Shown: in pieces, positions 20,944-33,107 of the stretch
Layout: each line of letters begins with the position of its first letter
How positions within the stretch are numbered: position 1 is the stretch's first letter
NCBI GenBank assembly: GCA_036346205.1
Contig: JARFJB010001965.1
Location: 296,001-360,000 of the forward strand
Reading direction: 5' to 3'
Origin: Vesta saturnalis
Taxonomy: Eukaryota > Arthropoda > Insecta > Coleoptera > Lampyridae
DNA: 64,000 nucleotides
Program-made: the position numbers and the translations under genes
The notes under the pieces: model-generated
What the model saw: the letters and a program-made list of their open reading frames with translations, nothing else
Database searches by the model: none
What the model was told of the DNA's origin: nothing

Positions 20944-23110
20944 TTGCATAATTTGCCAGAAATCTCCAAAGGGCTAATAATCGGTGACAGAGAATACAGT
21001 AATTTGCAACATTTATTACAAGATTTACCAGTTGATGAATTATTGAAGCAGAAGGTAATTTATCACAGAGACTGCTACCAAAATCTAACTAGCACTGTCA
21101 AGGCTGAACGAGCTCAAAAAAGATTTTCACAAACAGCCACATCCAAATTTGTTCTCCCGAAGAAAAAAGGCAGGCCCTCTATTGGTCCAAGCTCAGAAAG
21201 CCCTACATGTGGAAGATTATCACGAGAGAGGTACGATAGAGACAAATGCATTTTATGTCAGGAAAGTAGCAGCGTGAATCTTCATGAAGGTACATCAGAA
21301 AACATGGGAAAGCAATTGCGGGAGATAGGGGAGGAACCAAAACATAAAAGTGTAAGAGTGCACCTCAGTAACCTTGTAGCATCTTCAGATCCTCTTTCAG
21401 CAGTTGCCTATAATATCAAGTATCACCTCCCGTGTCTCATCAAGCAAAAGCGGCAGCTGCTACAAAAAGACACTGGTTTTTCAATACAAGATAGGTTTTG
21501 GAAAATACTACCAGGCTTAGAAATAGTTGATGCTGTAAGCAAAGATCTCCTAGACGAACGATGTGTTCTACTTAACATTAACGATATCAACGTAACATAC
21601 ACAAATACTCTGAGGGAAAATGGTTGCCCAGTGAATGACCCCCCTCCAACGCACATACACAAATATTCTGAGGGAAAATGGTTGTTCAGTGAATGACCCC
21701 CCTCAGTTTAAAAAATACCTGAAACAGCTTATTTTGGAAAACATTCCGAATGTACTCTTCAATAAACCTTTGCAGAAAAGCAAATCGGAGCAGATATTAT
21801 CCACCAAAACAAAGGAAACCGCAGTGACGCTGGCAATTTAACGTAGCCATACTAAGGGAGATGTCCAAGTACTAATGAAAGCACCACAAATACATCGAAA
21901 AGAGATTGCAGATTCACCAAAATGGGTGTTTGAAAGGTCTTTCGCAAACTACACTCCTCCGGTAATGCTCTACACGTTCTGCCTACAATTGATTCAAGGA
22001 AGAAAGAGGATCCAGACCGAGAGATGGGATGCTGAAATGGATACTTATGCTTCAACACATTGTTCAAGCATTCAAATCTGACAGACAGGTCTCATACTGC
22101 CCAAAGGATGAGGCCACTACCTTGTAATCGAGTGCAGAGACTCCGCGTTTGGTTGGTTTGGCATTGGACATTCATAAACTCACACGACATTTACTTCCTT
22201 GAAGCAGCTCCATCTGAGACACTCTTCAGGGAACTGCACTAGCTAATTTTCAGTCCAAGACAGTAGGTGGTGAACCTATAACAAGTCAGATGGTTCTTGA
22301 TCGCACAACCTCAGAAGGAACCTTACCAGAAGCGCTTTCGTGCAAGCTTTCATCTTGTGCTGCTCCAGTTCCTTCGAAACATAAAATTTCATGTAAACTT
22401 CGTGAAAAATCGATCGCACCTAACCTGGAATATAGTACTCAAACTGACTTGCTGTGAGCAATAGGCTGTAAACAGCGTTCATTAGATAAAGGTACCTTAA
22501 TTAATCCATTAATTCAAGCCCCTGCACTAACGTATCACTATGTGCCTATCTTTTGCGATTACCACCAACCATCTACGATGCTTTGTTAACAGGTCTGATG
22601 AGAGCACAAGGTATTGATACACAAATAATGGGGCTAAATAAAATGTGTGTGGTGACTGCTGGTCTTCAGAACAGTTCATATTCAGGCCTGGTTAACCTCA
22701 CACAGTGTGTTGGACTCTTGGGAAATATATAGAAGGAAGTGGGGTTGATAAAGCCAGGATAGACGCGGGGTTATATTCTCCAACTACTGGATCGAAGGTT
22801 CTTACCGGGAAGAACATGTACAGTGCACTTGTTGCTGACACAGTAACATTACTAGCTCTATATCAAGTGTATCTTGACCAGTTAGCTATCAAGAATCTTG
22901 CGGTTGGAAAATCCTTGAAGGAAATCGCAGATCATTAGGAGAGGTTTACGAAAATGATACTTATGGCAGTCGTCAAGAAATCAGGTCAAGTCTACTCAAA
23001 GCAGTCAGTGATCCAGTTAAAAGAGAATGTGTTAAACGGATTCAGGAAAAACTTTCGGAGTACGAAGGCAGTCCTAACATGATGCAAAAGTTTGTAATGA
23101 GTTACTTAAA
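20944..23110 (+). pseudogene. TE-associated protein of unknown family with Cys/His zinc motif
   Basis: The longest open part (20944-21696) gives 250 residues: a helical N-terminus, a basic SKFVLPKKKGRPSIG stretch, then a CILCQ...YHLPCL arrangement (C-x2-C followed later by H-x3-C) that looks zinc-binding. Downstream the reading continues in other frames with conserved-looking blocks (VWLVWHWTFINSHD near 22160; GLMRAQGIDTQIMG-type text near 22595; WTLGKYIEGSGVDKARIDAG and LLALYQVYLDQLAI at 22705-22938; VKRECVKRIQEKLSE near 23020). Proteins of this layout are multicopy in insects and cnidarians, to my knowledge without a settled function. A 58-bp tandem duplication (21595-21703) and several stops break it. 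Confidence 0.5.
21595..21703 (+). repeat. 58-bp tandem duplication
   Basis: Two copies (21595-21645 and 21653-21703, period 58 bp) of ACATACACAAATAYTCTGAG and the following text through GTGAATGACCCCCCTC. Three or so substitutions separate them. Because 58 is not a multiple of three, it shifts the reading frame of the surrounding gene. Confidence 0.9.
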
Positions 23111-23396
23111 ACAGTTTCAACAATTCTGCTCGTTGTTCGCGCGACTAGGCAAAACGACTTTCGTCTATATTTAGCAGCTACAGAATCTCTCCTGAAGCAA
23201 TTTTTGCACACGATCATTAAAACTATGCTCGGTTGCTTTCCTTGTACTTCGCTTCAATGCAACAAACTGAACAAAATCATCCTGAAATCCACTAGTAGAT
23301 CTGTGCCTTTCATGGCACGGCCCCTGATGATGGGATTTAGCATGAAAACCGGAAACTGTACGTTTATGTTTTTTTAATGTTTTATTGAGCCATATA

Positions 23397-24860
23397 CGGG
23401 GTGGCCAACTAAGAATGTGAGGTACTGTATCTGGGAAACTATACATCGTAGAGGCTTGCGGAAAAAAAAAGTTATTACTAAAACGGCCAATACAAAAACC
23501 TGGAAAATATTTTCATGTTTCTGAAATGTGCGCTAGGGGGCGTAACTGCAATCTTGAATCTAAAGAAGTGATGTTTCTGTGAATTCTGCTATGTTAACCT
23601 CATAAAAAAATAACTGATCTTTGAAGGATAATCTGAACTTTTTTTGTTTGGCACTTTTTGACGAATCTATAAAAATAGAGTGGTGGGGGGTAAACGGTTT
23701 CTTTAGCTTGGATATCGAGCCGCGTATCAAAATAAACCGCAAGCATATCAGTAGTTTCATTATTCGTAAAACGCATTTTGAAAGCACAAAAATTGCTCAA
23801 AGTAACGCGAAAGTATTGACAACTATTGACAATTTGAGGATTATGTATGTTTTGTTTAGGTATCTGTTTCCATTGCCTGCTTCTATTAATTGTATTTTTC
23901 GTATATATCCATAGTGAATATGCATTTAAACAAACAAAAAATAGGCCTTTTGCATAACTTATTGCTTACTTGCCCCTAGTACTTTCAAAAAGGGTGATTT
24001 TATTCTGGTGAATAAATTTACAAACATTTAAAATCGCAATTTCTAGGTACCCTATTCAGAGCCGAAATTGAAGCTGCAGTTTTGTCTACCCATAAGAGGC
24101 CTCAGCAATGCACAGAGTGATGGTCAGCATTTCGAGCATTTACGGGGGCATTAAAAACCTTCCTCCTTTAAATCGGTCCTTTTTAGGGCCACAACTTACA
24201 TAATAGAAACAATTCCAGAAAAAAATAGTTAAAAAAAATAAAAATTTTCGTGTAAAGTTTTCTTTGACCGATATTTTAGGTTAGGAACAAGATATCGAGA
24301 TGCAGTTTTCACGAGCTTGTTTAGGCATCATTTAGCTACTTGCTCATGAAAAAAAGTCATACCAACGCATTTAATTTTTTTGCGAAAATTAACCGTTTCT
24401 GTCGGAATGTCGAACAAAGCCCTCTAGCGACGACATGTGAAACTAACAAAACTTCAAATATTATAACATTTGTAGCCCAAGAACAGCTCATTTCAACGCG
24501 TCCAAGTTTGTTGAAATCGGCTTAGCCGTTTCGAAGATACAGGGGGTTATTTAAGGAAACCTTTGAGTACCTCCCACCACTTTATTTTTAGACATACGTC
24601 AAAAAGTGCCAAACAAAAAAAGTTCAGATTATCCTCGACTTTAAAGATCAGTTATTAGGTTAATAAAGCAGAATTCACAGAAAGATCACTTTTTTAGATT
24701 CAAGATTGTAGTTACGCCCCCTAGCGGCCATTTCAGAAACTTGAAAATATTTTCCAGGTTTTTCTATTGGCCGTTTTAGTTATAACTTTTTTTTTGCGCA
24801 AGCCTCTACGATGGATAGTTTCCCAGATACAGTACCTCGCATTCTTAGTTGGCCACCCTG
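23397..24860. mobile_element. Long-TIR element starting CRGGGTGGCCAACTAAGAAT
   Basis: Arms of about 320 bp (23397 to about 23715 and about 24545-24860) are inverted copies. They begin CGGGGTGGCCAACTAAGAAT on the left and CAGGGTGGCCAACTAAGAAT on the right, flanked by TA at 23395-23396 and 24861-24862. The interior (about 830 bp) has no recognisable gene. It is probably a non-autonomous Tc1/mariner-type or foldback element. Confidence 0.75.
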
Positions 24861-25254
24861 TACAGTGATGTATCACACAATCAGTCTGTTGTATCAATAA
24901 ATACCACAGCCAGCGTACATTTTTAAATTGTCGTTCTCAATTGTAAGATTTTTCACACAGAATGTGCTCAAACGTCAGTGGATGTTATACCCACATAAGT
25001 TAAAATATATCTTAAGATTGATTTTGTTCCTATAATGCCTAAACATATTTTTTTAATTATCAAAGTAAATTAAAGTTGTTGGACTGATGGACTGAATTTA
25101 AGGCCACGTTTTTGTCTCGTCTGGTAGCCATCTTGGATTGGGGTTGTATATAAGCATGAAAAAAATGGAAGCAAGTAATTTTTTCATCCTTAGGTACTCA
25201 TTAACAAGTTTCAAAAGTTATTTCAATTTTAACAGGCCAATCGAGCGAAATATA

Positions 25255-25440
25255 CGTACCAGCCCACACTATTAGTCCAGAGAAGAAAACATTTCGCATT
25301 TGAGTCGAGTTCATTTACAGTAGAGCTTAATTAATTCGGCTCAAGTGCGAAATCAGTCCTTCTCAGGATTAAACCTGATGACGGAGGCAGAGTCGGTTTC
25401 CGAAACGTCGCGCTACAAAAACCAAGGCTGTTGAAATAGG
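25255..25440 (+). repeat. Dispersed repeat with hairpin and CTGATGA...GAAACGTC motif, copy 2
   Basis: TACCAGCCCACACTATTAG is followed by a long imperfect hairpin (about 25270-25370; arms CCAGAGAAG / CTTCTCAGG and TTTCGCATTTGAG / CTCAAGTGCGAAA). Then come CCTGATGACGGAGGCAGAGT and CCGAAACGTCGCG. The CTGATGA and GAAAC strings are spaced as in hammerhead ribozyme cores, but I could not complete the required three-stem fold by eye. Confidence 0.5.
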
Positions 25441-25789
25441 CCGGTCAACTAATATTAGGCAATATTAGGCATTTAATTTGAGATAATAGTGCACCAACAA
25501 ATGAAAGTACTTAATGATAAATAAAGACGTTTGAAGTAACGGACACATCCACAGACTAACAATTAACACGACTGCACAACGGTGCATAATCAAAGAGTTA
25601 TCAGGATTTGCAGGCGTGTGCACGAATATCTTATTTTATCTACATGCACTTGTTATAGTACACTAAAAAATATGTAAATAAGTCAATGAAGTAAACCTGC
25701 ATAAAGCACATATCTAAACTTTCAGTAGATTTATTTTAAATTTCATTTTAGCTTATCTAATTGCAATCTATAAAAAAAACTACATTATT

Positions 25790-26210
25790 AAGTATTGGCG
25801 TTTTGGGAATCCGGTGCCTTAGTCATTCGGCGCTTTGCTTATTCAGTGATTTGGTCATTCGGCGCTTTTGTCATTGTCGACGTAATGGTGCAAAAATAAA
25901 GTCGGCATAATAGGCGCATTCGGCGGAATAGTAGCCGGCGTTTTGGTCACATTCGGCGTAATGGTTCAATAATGAAATTGAGCGGAATAGGCGAAATCTG
26001 CGAAATGGTTGTCGGCGTTTTGGTCATGTTCGGCGTTTTAGACTTCTGAAATATGGTGTCGGTGTCTTGGGCATTCCGCGAAATGTCCTAAATCTATTTC
26101 AGTGTTTTGCTCTCTGTCGTCGCAATCGTCCAATTCTAAAATTTGTACGGCGTTTTGGGCTATTAAACTATAAAGTCGATGTTATGGTAATTCGGCGGAA
26201 TGTCCTAAAG
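25790..26210 (+). repeat. Degenerate minisatellite of TTCGGCGTTTTGGTCA units
   Basis: About 420 bp built from imperfect units of roughly 14-18 bp. Each has a CGGCG core followed by TTTTGG, TAATGG, AATAG or AAATGG and then TCATT. More than a dozen CGGCG/CGGCA/CGGTG cores are visible. No long open frame spans it. Confidence 0.8.
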
Positions 26211-27224
26211 CTCTCTAAACAATACCCGCGTCACTAGTGATATCTGTAATGGCAGGGCTTGAGGTGCACTGACTACTTACCAAAATACTACTTTCCAAAC
26301 ATAATGTCCGAGGCAAATCTAGCCGCCCATAAAACTGTGGCAAAACTGCAAGTGACATCAACCGTCGTTTGCAGATGGGTGCATTTAAATTACTTCCCTA
26401 AAAACTATCATCTTTCAATTCTACGAAGCTACCACTAAAGAAATGTAAAAGTGCACTTGAGTCGACCAATAGATCATATAAAACGACTTTCGCCTCTTTA
26501 CGCAACCAGCTGTATTTCATAAGTTTCATCTATTCGTCACTAAGAACCAAATAATCGTCTTAATACAAAAATTCACAACCCCGCAAAGTAGATATCCCCA
26601 AACACCACCAGATAAGCGCCGGATTAGTGCTAGTAATTTAAAGTTATGCGAAAACGGTACAGACGTCGATCAAACAATTCCATATTTTAAAAACATCTAA
26701 ATAGCGGGGGTGACTAAATCTGAGCGTGCCCCTGCCCCATAGTGTTTATCTATACTTTATAAAATTTATCTAATCGAAAAGGAGCCCAAGATATCTCCCA
26801 TACTTACGTCAGCAGTTTCACGAGACAAGATGAGCGTTAAACAGAGTTCTTCATTTAGACATCTGCACCAAGTGATGTCTCTGGGATAAATTTTTTCGGG
26901 ACCTTCGAATTTTTTAATTATTATTCATTTCACTAAAAACCACAAAATGTCTTTATTCTCAGAGATACAGCGACAAAATCCAGCAAAATATACTTGGTGG
27001 TGTAGAGTATCGGAAGATGTTCCATATGATTATCACTCGACACCTTATGCCATTTGGTACAAAAGGAAAGTCACTTCAACCCGCAATAGTGCAATAGTTT
27101 AAAATTTGTAAGGAAATGTAGATGGAGAGTAAGGTAGTTTAACATTCGACATGGCGCAATATGCCGGGGCCATGCCTAATACTAAATTTATATTCTTTAA
27201 CCTTACCATGGAATTCCATATTTA
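26211..27224. other. No gene seen
   Basis: Anonymous sequence between the minisatellite and the Penelope-like element; no supportable coding frame. Confidence 0.4.
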
Positions 27225-27389
27225 ATAGCACTAGTGTTTTACATACTATATAATTCTATAATTTCTTTTATATAATTATTTATTTTTGTACGCGCTTCAA
27301 TACATGTATCGTTATCAAGAGAAAATATATAAGTAAAATTACCCCACGTTATGTAGTTATGGTACCAAATCATTAAGGTACAAATCAAA

Positions 27390-28290
27390 ACGTTGTATTA
27401 AGAATTCTTTAGAGCTAATTAATAAACTACAAGACATAAGATTACCACTACATAATATGCTTGTAAGTTTTGATGTTACCAGTATGTTTTCTAAAATATC
27501 ACCTCAAGAATTATGCGTGTATTAAACAATTTTTTATAATAATGTTGAATTAGATACAGGAATGGAGTTAGTTTAATGATTTGATCTCTGAGTTAGTCAA
27601 AATTATTTCACATTTAATAATGAGTATTCTATAAAAATATGGTTTACCTATGGGCAGTTAAATTTCCCCTATTTTAGCTGATATCTTTATAAATAATTTA
27701 GAAGATTAAATTTTTGAGTTAAGTGTTTCTGATAAAATTGTATTTTGGTTTCGTTACCTTGATTATATTTTAGCATGTTTTGATAGTTCCTCATGTTTCA
27801 TTGATACATTTTAATTAATATTAATAATTTACATCCCAAAAAACAAATTGGAGATGCAAATGGTTATATTTCAAATATAATCGATACCTTAGTGAGAGAG
27901 TATAAGTTATTTATAAAAAAAAAACATTTACACATGTAACACAGAACCGACAGGAAATAAATACACATTAATTCCATATTTTGAAAAATTATCAGAAAAG
28001 GAGCTTACATAGTACAAAAGAATAAGAAGTACAATATAGCTTTCAAAACTAATACCAATGTTCTTAAATGTTTATTTAATGCGAAAGATTCAACTAACGA
28101 CATTTTGACATTCTGAAATTCTGTTTATATGGGACAAACACTTTGATATTAAATACAAAGGACACATTAGATGTTACAAATATAAACACACAGAGAAACC
28201 AAATTGTGTTAACATTTATATAGTAAATAATCACCGTATGACTTCACAAAACAACATTAAATTTTTACATTTGTATTAAAATATAATAAT
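27390..28290 (+). pseudogene. Penelope-like reverse transcriptase (decayed)
   Basis: Plus-strand frames give SLELINKLQDIRLPLHNMLV, then SFDVTSMFSKISPQEL (RT motif A region). A decayed glycine-loop region with MVYLWAV follows, then LYFGFVT near 27745 and a downstream KYNIAFKTNTNVLKCLF linker near 28030. Many stops and frameshifts. The GIY-YIG end is only faintly visible (VYMGQT near 28120). Confidence 0.65.
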
Positions 28291-28297
28291 TCAAATA

Positions 28298-28777
28298 CAA
28301 TGTCCGTCTAAAGTCCCCCCCCCCCCCACCTAACCTATTATGTGAACCATAAAACAGAAATCAATAACATTTTGCGAAACCGAATTAAGACACATATACA
28401 ACGTTTTTGATGGTATTCAGTGACGTAACCATTAAACACGGCGGAAAACTGCCATTTTGTAACATAATTTTAAATGGGATTATATGGCAAGTAATACCTC
28501 ATTTGAAAGTACGTTTCAAGTCCTTTTCAACGACATCAACAACGTTAAAATATTACAACTGATTTATAAGTTTCAACCCAAAAACCTCAAAACATTAATT
28601 GGCGTTTAAAATTATTCTACAAAACGGCGACTGTCCGCCATTTTTAATGATTATGTCACTGAACTAACATCATAAATGTTGTATATGTGCCTTAGTTCGG
28701 TTTCCCAAAATTTAATTAATTTCAGTTTTATTGTTCACATAATAGGTTGGGGGGGGGGTGACTTTAGACGGGCATTG
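28298..28777. mobile_element. MITE inserted in the Penelope-like element
   Basis: 480 bp with inverted ends reading CAATGYCCGTCTAAAGTC, then a poly-C run and CCTATTATGTGAAC, flanked by TA at 28296-28297 and 28778-28779. Both ends include a C/G homopolymer of about 10-14 bp. The interior has no gene. The Penelope reading resumes on its right with KLDVLEIFEIYECKQK and DLTDSPLTNIL near 28805-28915. Confidence 0.8.
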
Positions 28778-29075
28778 TATATAAAAATTGTAATGAAAAA
28801 GATAAATTAGATGTTTTGGAGATATTTGAAATTTATGAATGTAAACAGAAAGTGCCTTTAATGATCAAATAGATTGATCTTACAGATTCACCTTTAACAA
28901 ATATTTTAAATACAGAATAAATTATAATTTACATTAAGTTTGCTGTTTCACTATAATAATTTATTGCCAACTACTTGTTTGTTATTTTACTTATATATTT
29001 TCTCTTGATAAGGAAACACGTAGAAAAATAAATAATTATAAGAAAGAAATTGTGGAATTATATTGTATTTAAAAC

Positions 29076-31164
29076 ATTAGTCGTGATTTACACCTAATAC
29101 ATTCGTATTATTAAGAGTGGATCGTTTTTGGTGGACCACCCGATATGAAGCTACAATAGTTCGTACATAAAAGTACTAAAATAAACAGTATAAAAGATTG
29201 TTTAAAGAATACAACCGTTGGCCATTCTAAACTTTCTTTTAAAAAAAAAACTTTTTCTGAAGATTACAGATATTGAATGGTTTCTAACAACTTATCAAAA
29301 TAAAAATAATCTCATTCTTACTTCTAAAGTTTAACAAAGTTTATATAATATAACAAACGAATTTTCACGAATATTGATCATAAAGTGCAGCGTTTAATAT
29401 ATAGAAAAGCTGTTAGGAAAACCCTTCAAGCAGTAAAAGAACAAAATATAAATTTCAAAGCAGAAATCCGTTCTCACTATCTCAGATTTTCAATTCCCAT
29501 ATGTTCAAACAACATTAAACTATAAAAAGTTATACCTTTCGAGGGACTGGACTTTTGTATCGGAAAATCCGAGGTTGCTAAACTTCTGAATAAATGTTTA
29601 TGACTCTCAACCGTCATTCAATACATTTTATTTACCTTCCTTGTTATTCCAACTAAGCTACAATAAAAACTAGTGACACTTAAATAATTATTACGTTTTA
29701 ATTTATTGAATTACTATTAAATTGTACGGACGTTAATGGCGTTGATACTAAATGAAAAAATAAAAAAAGAGAAAAATCCGTAAGCAAGATAATTTAATAC
29801 ACCTAATGAGTATATTTTCTGTCACCAGCATATTCGTTTATTCACCCTGTACGTGTTCAGATTTCAAAGTAATTTTGAGCATCTAAAATGGAGAATACTT
29901 TTTATCAGAGACTAGAAGTTTTCTTTTTTGTAATTTGCGGAGTAAATAATTATGGCGGGTACACTAAAGGTAGACTTTAATATGAAAGAAAACAGTACCT
30001 AATGCGACAGGGCTTGTGAATACGACATACATCGATATTATACTTTATAACCAATCAGAATGAAATTGAAATCCGCTCTTTTTATTTGTAATGTGAAGTT
30101 GATGGATGTTTAAGTGATAGCGTAGTGTAATTTTTTCACTTTTATATTACAGACTTGATCGTACGTATCAATTTTTAGTTCAACCCAGTCGATTAATGCG
30201 AACAAAACGAGATTTTTATGTGAACATTGCTCCGAAAGTGAAGCACGTGATAACTCGGCTTACTTTTGTGTAAGGAATTCACAATCAAGAGTTAGTTCTT
30301 CATCTTTCTGAAAAAAGTAGTCATTGCGAAATTGTCATACGATGACAGGTCGAAGACCTCTATTAAGTTTACTATTTCGTACTGTTCATTACGATTTTAA
30401 TTAGATATTGGAATTTAATTTCATGATTGTAGAATTTTAATAATTTCATAAATATCAGGTTCAGATCATCATGAAATATGTAGTTGAAATACAACGTAAC
30501 TTGTGCCAAAAGCACGAGTGGGAAAATTCATTAGGCACTAAATGTCTAACTTAATTTATGATTTCACGTGCTTAATTAACTCACCACATGAAGTGAAACA
30601 AAATATATCGAGTATAAAAATACGTTAATATTTTTAAATACCTAAAGTATATGTAATTTGGTAACTTCGTATTATTAATGAAATTCTACCTACCCAAAGC
30701 TATTTTTAAAGCTAATATTTAAATATATATGAATAGTATAATATGACAGAATGCCATTTATAAAACTGTATAAATTAATCAATGTTGAGTCAAGATATTC
30801 CACGCTAATAAAGACTGAGCATAAGCTAAGAGGTAAAATCACAACTAAACTGAATAACAGTGCATTTTTTAGTGTAACCCTTATTTAAACTACACAAAAT
30901 CCTGGAAACCTTATAACAATATTACAATACTCCTGTTGGTTGTCTCCCATGTTTTTATGCGAGTATTTTTTCGTAAAAACAAAAGTCGATGTCGAGTTTT
31001 CAACGCGTTTACACTTTCAGTACTTTGAAAACCACTTAGACAATAGAACAAATCCAAAATATATATTAACCGGCATTACAGCCACTACATAAATCGTCTA
31101 AAGTACGTCACATAATATCAGAGAGCAATAAATGATCTTGACAGCGACAGGTCAGCGGCGTACT
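29076..31164. other. No firm gene; Penelope-like debris possible at 29240-29530
   Basis: A weak plus-strand frame (IEWFLTTYQNKNNLILTS, later IRSHYLRFSIPIC) may be further Penelope debris. The remainder shows nothing. Confidence 0.3.
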
Positions 31165-31166
31165 TA

Positions 31167-32360
31167 CGATGGTAAGGTGAAACATTCTCGGCCTGACATT
31201 GAAATACTGCGACTTTCAGTTAAAAACTGATTTTATTCTTCTACGTAATCTCCCTTGACTTCAATTTAGTCCAGCGTTTCTCCAATATCAGTATTCCTTT
31301 CCGGACGTGAGAGTGTGGAAGGTAGTGAAAATATTCATCTACGGCCCGCCCTCTCAACTTCTTCATTAAATGCGCAGCGCTTCCCAGAAACAAATTTCTT
31401 CAAGTTTTCCCATCGCCAACGCACCCTTATGTGCAGGTGTGTTGTCCTGGTGAAAAATAATTTTTTTCTTCTTCATGCCAGGCCTCTTCTCGCGAATTTG
31501 ACCAGCTGGTTAAAAAGGTTGGAGAAATATTCGCGTGTAATTGTTCTGCCTTTTTCAAGGTAATCAATTGACAGAATCTCTTTCGCATCCCAAAAACCCT
31601 GGCCATGACCTTTCTGGCAGATGTGATCTAGTTCGTTTTTTTGGCGCTGAACCACCGGCTTTCACTCTCTCATTGGACTCCTCTTTCGTTTCTGGCGAGT
31701 AGTAGTGGACCCATGTCTTATTCATGGTGACAAATCGGTTGGATCCCTATTGAATCGATCCAAAGATTACTGCGAAAATCGTTTACGCATTCACTTTTGA
31801 TCGACGTTCAGCAAATGCGGCACCCATCTTGTGCAGAGATTTCGCATCCCTAACTCTTTGTGCAATACGTTTCGTACCATTTCTTCCTATATCCCCACAG
31901 CCGCAGCTATCTCACTCACCTTTACTCCCCTATCGTCCAACACTATATCATACACTTTTTCAATGGTTTCTGGTGTGGTTGCTGCGGTTTTTAGCCGTCC
32001 TTCACGTGAGCAGCTTCGAGGGATGTGCGACCACGTTTAAATTTAGCTGCCCACTTTTTAACGGTTGACATGGAAATACCACAGTCCCCGTAAACTTTTG
32101 TCAACTTCGGAAGAATTTCGTTAGGGGTTAATCAATCCAAAACAAAGAATTTTATAGCCGCGCGATATTCAAGTTTATACATTTAACGAAAAACATGCAA
32201 GATGTCTAATGCAAAAATTCGTGTAAACAAACTACTTAAGAGAACAAGTTGAAACCTGTCACACGAACTAATGGCATGTGCACCCAGGCAGGAAATATAA
32301 ATTTTTCCTGATCGGAGCGCCATCTCTATGTCAGGCCGAGAACTATTCACCTTACCCTCG
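31167..32360 (-). mobile_element. mariner element with internally deleted transposase
   Basis: Inverted ends CGAKGGTAAGGTGAA followed by TTCTCGGCCTGACAT, flanked by TA at 31165-31166 and 32361-32362. The 1,194-bp length is about 100 bp short of a typical mariner. The shortfall matches a deletion in the transposase. Confidence 0.9.
31240..32181 (-). pseudogene. mariner transposase (dead)
   Basis: The minus strand reads MYKLEYRAAIKFFVLD, then LTPNEILPKLTKVYGDCGIS and STVKKWAAKFKRGRTSLE (helix-turn-helix region). Further on it reads VTMNKTWVHYYSPETKEES, where the first catalytic Asp position (usually MDETW) is Asn. NYLEKGRTITREYF follows, then HQDNTPAHKG with the second Asp in another frame. 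The block holding the third Asp is missing, because the reading jumps to FVSGKRCAFNEEVERA. Multiple stops occur, so it is inactive. Confidence 0.85.
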
Positions 32361-32362
32361 TA

Positions 32363-33100
32363 TTAAAGTCATATACTATAAAGTCTGTAAAATATATTGA
32401 CTTTTCAGTTTCTTGTTCGTATAAAATATTTAAAAAAATATATAAAAGTTATAACCCATTAATACATACAAAAATAAAAAAGTTAAGTGATTTAATATCT
32501 AAGTCTTTGTCGAAGTAACCTGCAATTTTTTTTTACCACACCAAATAATGTTTGTTAACATGCATTTATCAAGTTTCAGCAGAGAAACCGTTTGTGCCGT
32601 CATTATCATGTTTTGTTTTAAATTTAGGTAAATCAATTTATTATTTCATTTAATAAGAAATGAAGCGACAGCTCGTCTTCGTTAGTTACATGCAAATTGT
32701 TTGGGATTGAATTAACACAAACGTCATTGTTACTGAAGCAGATACTACATTATTGTACAGGACAGAAAATTTGTATAAGTTTAGAAAGTACTCGTTACAC
32801 TATTATCTAATTATATGTAAATTAGAAATATGACTCACTTAATGGGGGAAGCGTTATGATGCAATTACCACATTTGCTATTTCAAAACAAGTACTTTACA
32901 ATGCTCAATTATTTTCCAGTTTTGGTTGAAAACGGTGGGTAAAATGGCATCTTCCATTTTTCTCCATCAAAACCGGTTTACTCAACAAGCAGACAAAAAA
33001 ACTATTATACCGATATATTTGATCAACGGTACAAAGTGTCGAATTCAGTGGCGTGTTTAGGATTTTGTGGTTTTTGAGTAATAACATAAACTTTTTTTTT
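32363..33100. other. No gene seen
   Basis: AT-rich sequence with no supportable gene or repeat. Confidence 0.4.
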
Positions 33101-33107
33101 AATAGAA

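Larger units (their letters stand above)
27225..29075 (+). mobile_element. Penelope-like element with inverted flanking repeats and an internal MITE
   Basis: About 100-bp inverted repeats flank the block (about 27240-27345 and 28975-29070). Shared text includes ATAATTATTTATTTTT and TATCAAGAGAAAATATATAA. Inside lies a decayed Penelope-type reverse transcriptase and C-terminal region on the plus strand, split by a 480-bp MITE. Confidence 0.65.

Noticed and set aside
25373..25412. Definite hammerhead ribozyme call
   Set aside because: The CTGATGA and GAAAC core strings are there, but I could not find a consistent stem III with a cleavable NUH site by eye, so it is kept only as a finding.
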